Below, one piece after another: positions 5,321 through 9,021 of a DNA stretch of 9,021 nucleotides. A program made the translations under genes and the position numbers. The notes under the pieces were generated by a model. That model made no database searches. It was not told the DNA's origin and worked only from the letters and a program-made list of their open reading frames with translations. Every line of letters begins with the position of its first letter. Position 1 is the stretch's first letter. The DNA comes from an uncultured Candidatus Saccharibacteria bacterium (lineage in GTDB: Bacteria > Patescibacteria > Saccharimonadia > Saccharimonadales > UBA10212), in contig CAMLDA010000014.1 of the NCBI GenBank assembly GCA_946478715.1, positions 1 through 9,021 of the forward strand. The letters are read 5' to 3'.

Positions 5321-5713
5321 TTATTTGCGGGGCGGAGTGGTACGCGCCGGAGCGCCATATTCCGGAACCGCGGTCTTATCATCCCGGCCCTTTTCCAAAT
5401 CGCCGATTGCCTGCTTGAGCCAGTCCTCACCGCCTCTGGCGATTATCGGAATATCCAAAGAATAGGCCAGGGCATTAGCCACGCTCATACCTATCCTAAG
5501 GCCGGTAAAACTGCCGGGCCCCTTATACACGGCTATGCCGCCAAGGTAATCATAATAAATACTTGACTTGTTAAGTATTTCTTCGATTTTAGAGTTCAGT
5601 GTTTCTGCGAGTTTCAAGTGAGCCGGCCAAGTCGTCCGCGCCGCTTCCCTATTATCTTTATATAGGTATAGCTCAGCCTCTGGTTTGTCGGTGCGCAGAG
5701 CCAGTATCGTCAT
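5321..5713 (-). CDS. tsaB: TsaB, t6A37 tRNA modification (shortened)
   Basis: A protein of 130 aa with the N-terminal ASKHA-fold part of TsaB, the partner of TsaD in making threonylcarbamoyl-adenosine at tRNA position 37. The diagnostic KGPGSFTGLRIGMSVANALAYSLDIPI runs from about residue 64 to 90. The opening MTILALRTDKPEAELYLY fits the first strands, but the usual Asp of the family's ALDTS motif is Arg7 here. Typical TsaB is about 220-230 aa. Here the second domain is almost absent after IARGGEDWL (91-99), yet the final VPEYGAPARTTPP looks like the family's C-terminal PxYxRxP tail, suggesting internal loss rather than simple truncation. ATGA overlap with the tsaE stop and AGGAG upstream fix the start at 5713 rather than 5731. 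It is probably translationally coupled to tsaE. Confidence 0.88.
   Translation of the reverse strand: MTILALRTDKPEAELYLYKDNREAARTTWPAHLKLAETLNSKIEEILNKSSIYYDYLGGIAVYKGPGSFTGLRIGMSVANALAYSLDIPIIARGGEDWLKQAIGDLEKGRDDKTAVPEYGAPARTTPPRK
5557..5579 (+). repeat. 23-nt hairpin repeat, copy 1 (inside tsaB)
   Basis: This stretch is identical, base for base, to 8108-8130. The arms AATACTT and AAGTATT (7 bp, extendable to 8 bp in this copy) enclose GACTTGTT. It lies in tsaB and encodes I46-LNKSS-I52 on the minus strand. Identity ends exactly at both edges: the flanking bases differ on each side. Confidence 0.8.
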
Positions 5714-6195
5714 GGCCTTGACTCCTGCCACTCCGTTTCAACGGCCGCGATTATCCGCAGGTGAACCTGGGGGTAGGCGAATGTTATCAAACGTTCGTCG
5801 GAGTCGTTGGCTGTCGGCTCGAATTTGACGCTTATATGGTCATCCGGCAGAACACTTTTTACAATATCCGCCCATTCCACGACGACCACGGCCTTATCGT
5901 CATTGACCGATTCGGCTAATTGGTCGGAGAGTATCCCGGGGTCGTTCAGCCTGTAGAAATCATAGTGGTAAATCGGGAACTTCTTTGCCCGATAAACACG
6001 GCTGAGGGTGAATGTTGGGCTGGCGGCGTTATCGTTGCTGCCGGCGCCCCGGACCAGGCCTTTTACGAAAGTCGTCTTGCCGCCTCCAAGATCCGAACGC
6101 AGCTCTATGACTTCCCCGCCCTTAAGAAGCTTGCCCAGCAGCTCGCCTAGCCGCTCGGTATCTGCGGAACTTGTAGAGCTGGTTTGCCAGATCAT
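5710..6195 (-). CDS. tsaE: TsaE, ATPase of t6A37 tRNA modification
   Basis: A protein of 161 aa from the chosen start. It is TsaE, the P-loop ATPase needed for turnover of the TsaB-TsaD complex in t6A synthesis. The Walker A region is LRSDLGGGKTTFVKGL (32-47). The canonical family sequence is GDLGAGKTT, so the first Gly is Ser34 here while K40 and T41 are kept. SPTFTLSRVY and IYHYDFYRL match the family's SPTF...vYHfDlYRL. VVVVEWADIVKSVLP matches the IEWpExl segment. The ATG at 6195 keeps the usual short N-terminus; ATGs at 6207 and 6216 are alternatives, and none has a ribosome site. The start lies at least 74 nt inside the upstream gene in another frame. The stop shares ATGA with tsaB. Confidence 0.93.
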   Translation of the reverse strand: MIWQTSSTSSADTERLGELLGKLLKGGEVIELRSDLGGGKTTFVKGLVRGAGSNDNAASPTFTLSRVYRAKKFPIYHYDFYRLNDPGILSDQLAESVNDDKAVVVVEWADIVKSVLPDDHISVKFEPTANDSDERLITFAYPQVHLRIIAAVETEWQESRP

Positions 6196-7501
6196 TCCGG
6201 TATTCATATAGGGCATATAGTAATGCGGCGCTGCCGATTACGGCAAGCACAAGCGGGTGCACTTGCGTGGCGCCGGCCGAGTCGGAAGGCGCTGATCGCA
6301 TAGCGCCGGACGACGTACTGGAGCCCTTAACGCTGCCGGGCGAAGACTGCCCGGATTTAGAGCCGGCATTAGATACCGGAGAGGATACGATATTTGCGGC
6401 TCCAGGCGTCGGTTTTACGGTCCACTGCCACAAACCCTCCGCCCGCACCCAGGCGTAACCATCTTTGGCGCTTAGGTATTCATCCGTCTTATCCAATGTG
6501 TTACCGCCCGGATCCAAAAGCGCTACACGGCCTTGGCTATTACTTAGGCTTAATCCCGTATCCGAGGACAGGAAGGCTGAGAATTGCTTAGGGCCGATTG
6601 TGGTCCCTGCCGGAAACGTATATTTATGAAGGGTCGTTGTCCCCGCCTGAAGAGCAAAGCCGCTAAGATCGAAGGGGGCCGGATTCGAATTGTATAGCTC
6701 TATGAATTCGTCATCAGCATCCGTCTGAGGCGGAGCCGGATTGGGTAAAACCTCGGATATCTGGGGAGCCGCCAGCCCGGCGTCATCCACCGGAATAGAT
6801 GATATGACCTGGGCGCTGGCAATTACCGAATATGGTATAGGTGATGAACCTGAACTAAGCAGGCCGCCGCCTGACGCAGCCGCAGCGGAAGAGGCCGTGC
6901 AGGGCGTCTCCCAATCGGACTGCCCTACCGGCGCCCACCCGCCGCTGCCGGGTATGCTTATACTCCCGTAGTTCCTGCTGCCATCGGGAGCCATGCGCTG
7001 CAAGAAGGAGCTTGTTCCCGCCGGCAGCTGCTGGGCGCCGGTCACGGCAGATTTGCTCCACCCGACGTAATCGTCCAGGATACTCACCACTTGCGGAGAT
7101 GTATCGCCCATGAAGTGGGATACCTGCACCAGCCCGGCAGTACTTGAAAGCCCTAGCGAGACACTGTTAAGCGTCATCTGATAGCAGGCCTGGATAGGGC
7201 CGTCGTCAACCACCGCATAGCCGTGGGCGGGAACCTTTCCGGAAAGGCTTATGAGCTTGCCGCTGGTGGCTTTAAGCAAATCATAGTTATTAAAGTACTG
7301 CAGCTGAATGGCGCTTAAATCGACCGCTTTATCTGAGTTGTTATACAAGGTAATGAATTGGCCGCCGCTGCTTGTGATTTTTATCTGCGTAATGATTATC
7401 CGGGGCTGAATTGATTGCGATTTTACCTTTCCCGCGCCGGGCCACCATAAACCTCCCACCAGCATAGCCATAAGAAATATTACTGTGAAATATTTCTTCA
7501 T
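6122..7501 (-). CDS. Surface protein with two lamin-tail domains and C-terminal membrane anchor
   Basis: A protein of 459 aa, exported and cell-envelope anchored. A signal peptide is evident (MKKYF, then a hydrophobic core to about residue 20, cleavage likely near 25-30). The first lamin-tail-like domain (about 33-165) opens with RIIITQIKITSSGGQFITLYNN. The second (about 245-365) has PQISEVLPNPAPPQTDADDEFIELYN, a clear LTD signature, and ends WQWTVKPTPGAAN, as many LTDs do. A Ser/Gly/Pro-rich linker (about 366-415) leads to a membrane helix (HPLVLAVIGSAALLYALYEY) and a basic cytoplasmic tail. Bacterial LTD proteins are generally surface or secreted; binding or adhesion is a guess. The ATG at 7501 is preferred over TTG 7510 because TATAAT (7515-7510) sits directly upstream, predicting a leaderless mRNA. 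The 3' end overlaps tsaE. Confidence 0.85.
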   Translation of the reverse strand: MKKYFTVIFLMAMLVGGLWWPGAGKVKSQSIQPRIIITQIKITSSGGQFITLYNNSDKAVDLSAIQLQYFNNYDLLKATSGKLISLSGKVPAHGYAVVDDGPIQACYQMTLNSVSLGLSSTAGLVQVSHFMGDTSPQVVSILDDYVGWSKSAVTGAQQLPAGTSSFLQRMAPDGSRNYGSISIPGSGGWAPVGQSDWETPCTASSAAAASGGGLLSSGSSPIPYSVIASAQVISSIPVDDAGLAAPQISEVLPNPAPPQTDADDEFIELYNSNPAPFDLSGFALQAGTTTLHKYTFPAGTTIGPKQFSAFLSSDTGLSLSNSQGRVALLDPGGNTLDKTDEYLSAKDGYAWVRAEGLWQWTVKPTPGAANIVSSPVSNAGSKSGQSSPGSVKGSSTSSGAMRSAPSDSAGATQVHPLVLAVIGSAALLYALYEYRNDLANQLYKFRRYRAARRAAGQAS

Positions 7502-7509
7502 TAAATTCA

Positions 7510-7515
7510 ATTATA
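7510..7515 (-). promoter_or_regulatory. -10 of the lamin-tail gene, predicted leaderless
   Basis: TATAAT on the minus strand is followed by TGAATTTA and then ATG at 7501. The 8-nt spacing puts the transcription start at or next to the ATG. The alternative TTG start at 7510 would overlap the hexamer itself, which argues against it. Confidence 0.55.
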
Positions 7516-7567
7516 TTCCCGTGGCCGCCAGGAGAAAGTGCTGGTGTTAATAATGTCTGGGCGGGGC

Positions 7568-7573
7568 TATACT
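7568..7573 (+). promoter_or_regulatory. -10 of the PRC-barrel gene, near-leaderless
   Basis: TATACT lies 9 nt before the ATG at 7583 (15 nt before a second in-frame ATG at 7589). No purine-rich ribosome site is present. It is divergent from the lamin-tail promoter across an 81-nt gap. Confidence 0.45.
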
Positions 7574-7582
7574 TGAATCAAT

Positions 7583-8107
7583 ATGTTGATGCTGAGCAAG
7601 TCGCTGGTAAACCAGCCGGTCATGAGCCTGCGGACGGGCACGGAAATAGCCGTTGCGACAGAGCCGGTAATAAACCCCCATAACCTGAAGGTTCTGGGGT
7701 GGTGGTGCAAAGGCCCTGCCGGCCAGAAGCAAGTGCTCCTGGCCGAAGAGGTGCGCGATATCCTCCCTAACGGGTTGGCTGTAAATGATGAGCAGGCTCT
7801 GGCCGCGCCGGATGATCTGGTACGGCATAAAGAAGTACTGGCAGTGAACTTTCAGCTTTTGGATAAACCGGTACGCACAAAGGAGCAAAAGCTGGGCAAA
7901 GTAAATGACTATAGCTATAACGACGGCATGTTCGTGCAGAAGCTTTATGTGTCCCGCCCGCTGCACAAGATTTTTACCAGCGAAGACACTCTTATCGTGG
8001 ACCGTACCCAGATAATCGAAGTAACTGACAGCTACATACTGGTGCGGGATACGGAAATCCGCGCCACTTCAGAAGAGTTAGCTTCCGCTCCTGTCGTCCC
8101 TGCCTGA
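7583..8107 (+). CDS. PRC-barrel domain protein (two PRC units)
   Basis: A soluble protein of 174 aa that appears to hold two PRC-barrel units. The first (about residues 3-64) opens with LSKSLVNQPVMSLRTGTEIAVATEPVI, the usual 'set up, then stored property' strand pattern, followed by LLAEEVRDILPNGLAV. The second (about 88-155) has NFQLLDKPVRTKEQKLGKVNDYSY and ends DRTQIIEVTDSYILVRD, a strong PRC signature. PRC barrels occur in RNA-processing (RimM), photosynthetic and sporulation (YlmC/YmxH) proteins; which role applies here is not evident. The C-terminus is a short low-complexity tail (ATSEELASAPVVPA). No ribosome site; see the nearby -10. The start could also be the ATG at 7589. It converges on recX over a 14-nt gap that holds part of the 23-nt repeat. 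Confidence 0.85.
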   Translation: MLMLSKSLVNQPVMSLRTGTEIAVATEPVINPHNLKVLGWWCKGPAGQKQVLLAEEVRDILPNGLAVNDEQALAAPDDLVRHKEVLAVNFQLLDKPVRTKEQKLGKVNDYSYNDGMFVQKLYVSRPLHKIFTSEDTLIVDRTQIIEVTDSYILVRDTEIRATSEELASAPVVPA

Positions 8108-8130
8108 AAATACTTGACTTGTTAAGTATT
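8108..8130 (+). repeat. 23-nt hairpin repeat, copy 2 (PRC-recX junction)
   Basis: Identical over 23 nt to 5557-5579. The arms AATACTT (8109-8115) and AAGTATT (8124-8130) flank GACTTGTT. It begins right after the PRC-barrel stop codon and covers the recX stop codon and its last two sense codons. On the minus strand the hairpin is followed by TTTT, so it may also act as a weak terminator for recX. Confidence 0.8.
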
Positions 8131-8739
8131 AATATCTTTGCGGCCGGATAGGACTTCTTGCTTTACCAGCTGCCAGCTAAAACCCTGGCTCATCAGATAC
8201 CTGGCCAGCTTTTCGGGATCGTTCTGGTAGCGGCTTAGGTGCTTCTTTTTGTTTATGACTGCTTTCAGGCGGTCCGCCTCATCGCCGGCGTTTTCGGACG
8301 CCGCCTCATCGGCCATTTCCCGGCCTATGCCTTTTTTGAATAGTCCTGCGCGAATCGCCCTGTCGCTCTTGCCCCGCCGTCCCTGCAGCTCCGTAAACCA
8401 AGCCGCGAATTTGGCATTGTCCAAATAACCTTTCCCGGTCATCTCATCCACCAGACCGTCTATTTGTTCCGGTTCAACTTTTTTCTTATATAAATAATCG
8501 CGGAACTCGCGTTCGGAGTGCGGCCGGTTAAGCAGCCACTCCAGCGCCCTGGCCCTCAGCTTGCCATCAGCGCTTATTTTTTTGAATCTTTTGACATCCT
8601 CCTTTTCCAGTTCGTCATTATTCTTTAGTTTGTATTTGACCAGTTCGTCCAGGCTGAGCGAAAACTCATATTTCCCGTCCACGAAAATACTGACCCGCTC
8701 CGGATTCTTGACCTGCTGTTTTATGGAAGTCACTTTCAT
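8122..8739 (-). CDS. recX: RecX, regulator of RecA
   Basis: A protein of 205 aa that matches RecX, which binds RecA filaments and modulates recombination and the SOS response. It has a short N-terminal strand region (VKNPERVSIFVDGKYEFSLSLDEL, about 10-33) and then three-helix repeats. Repeat 1, ARALEWLLNRPHSEREFRDYLYKKKVEP...GYLDNAKFAAWF (about 63-115), is diagnostic. Repeat 2 contains SDRAIRAGLFKKGIGREMADEA (about 125-147), and repeat 3 contains KLARYLMSQGFSWQLVKQEVL (177-197). The length is within the usual range. ATG 8739-8737 overlaps the stop of the upstream gene as ATGA, and there is no good ribosome site, so translation probably depends on coupling. The end lies in the 23-nt repeat. 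recA is not in the window. Confidence 0.94.
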   Translation of the reverse strand: MKVTSIKQQVKNPERVSIFVDGKYEFSLSLDELVKYKLKNNDELEKEDVKRFKKISADGKLRARALEWLLNRPHSEREFRDYLYKKKVEPEQIDGLVDEMTGKGYLDNAKFAAWFTELQGRRGKSDRAIRAGLFKKGIGREMADEAASENAGDEADRLKAVINKKKHLSRYQNDPEKLARYLMSQGFSWQLVKQEVLSGRKDINT

Positions 8740-9021
8740 CTGATTGAGTTACTGACCGCCCACAGTATAAGCACAAGACAAGCGACCTCCACGTAAATAC
8801 CCCATGGCCGCTCCACCAGCTGGCAAGCGATATGGAACCGGCTGAACCAGTCTCTGTCCTTGGTTTTGTGGGGAAGGATGCCGACCTTTCTTAATAAGAA
8901 GCTTAGACCACCATGGAAGTCGGGTGACGCCCCCAAAACCGCACAAATAAACACCGTTAGCGGGGAGACGCCAGAGGGCGCCAGCAGAGGTGATAAGATC
9001 AAAACGGCGGCGAACAGCATC
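8736..9021 (-). CDS. Integral membrane protein, partial, function unknown
   Basis: This gene is cut by the window edge. An ATG at 9020-9018 may be internal, so the true start is likely outside. The visible 94 residues hold two hydrophobic segments (about 1-31 and 75-91) around a loop with GASPDFHGGLSFLLRK and WFSRFHIACQLVERPWGIYVEV. The PDxxH pattern and the His/Arg-rich loop recall membrane proteins of the metal-dependent-hydrolase (YdjM/DUF457) kind, but this is only a resemblance and the full set of motifs cannot be seen. The ATGA overlap with recX suggests one operon and coupled translation. Confidence 0.7.
   Translation of the reverse strand, partial: MLFAAVLILSPLLAPSGVSPLTVFICAVLGASPDFHGGLSFLLRKVGILPHKTKDRDWFSRFHIACQLVERPWGIYVEVACLVLILWAVSNSIR

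Noticed and set aside
7502..7510. TTG start for the lamin-tail gene
   Set aside because: It overlaps the -10 hexamer at 7510-7515, whereas the ATG at 7501 fits a leaderless start and a normal signal peptide.
7547..7966. Minus-strand open frame opposite the PRC-barrel gene
   Set aside because: The plus strand has a clear PRC-barrel protein with its own -10; the antisense product shows no recognisable feature.
5710..8738. Alternative genetic code (UGA as glycine)
   Set aside because: UGA is the stop in ATGA couplings of tsaE-tsaB and the partial gene-recX, and at the PRC-barrel end; no in-frame UGA is needed for any protein here.
1..9021. CRISPR array, insertion sequence, phage or toxin-antitoxin genes
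   Set aside because: No regularly spaced repeats, transposase motifs, terminal inverted repeats or matching small gene pairs were seen; the only long repeat is the single-pair 23-mer.

Overview
This window most likely comes from a Candidate Phyla Radiation (Patescibacteria) bacterium, most plausibly Candidatus Saccharibacteria (TM7) or a close relative. This is inferred from gene content and compactness; no rRNA or marker phylogeny is available here. Supporting signs are RNase Y next to a shortened TsaB and TsaE, a lamin-tail surface protein directly upstream of tsaE, many small membrane proteins, very short gaps, and convergent genes whose stop codons touch or overlap. UGA is a normal stop: it ends tsaE, the PRC-barrel gene and the gene before recX in tightly coupled junctions. 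This argues against the UGA=Gly code of Gracilibacteria and SR1.

Layout. 1-790: a minus-strand two-helix membrane protein, then a plus-strand tRNA-His. 797-1977: a VIT/CCC1-like metal transporter directly after tRNA-His, converging on a dolichol/phytol-kinase-like CTP-dependent lipid kinase whose gene lies just after a minus-strand tRNA-Pro(CGG). 2163-3568: a polytopic membrane protein converging on a nucleoside-2-deoxyribosyltransferase-like gene, which follows tRNA-Pro(TGG) by 9 nt. 3636-7501: a minus-strand block of lamin-tail surface protein, tsaE, tsaB and rny (RNase Y, with its own promoter and a leader of about 140 nt). 7583-9021: a plus-strand PRC-barrel protein converging on recX, which is coupled to a membrane protein cut by the window edge.

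Functionally this is a core housekeeping region. It covers t6A tRNA modification (TsaE and TsaB; TsaC and TsaD are not in the window), mRNA turnover (RNase Y), RecA control (RecX), lipid phosphorylation and metal transport, plus three tRNA genes.

The notable signals are in the DNA around the genes. (1) All three tRNA promoters carry an 18-nt block, TGMTATAATYACCYCTGT, that continues past the -10 hexamer. (2) Each tRNA is followed 6, 9 or 22 nt later by a co-directional protein gene. (3) Several protein genes have a -10 hexamer only 6-9 nt before the ATG, which predicts leaderless mRNAs. (4) An exact 23-nt hairpin-forming repeat occurs inside tsaB and again between the PRC-barrel gene and recX. 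I see no mobile element, CRISPR array, phage gene or obvious new multi-gene system.
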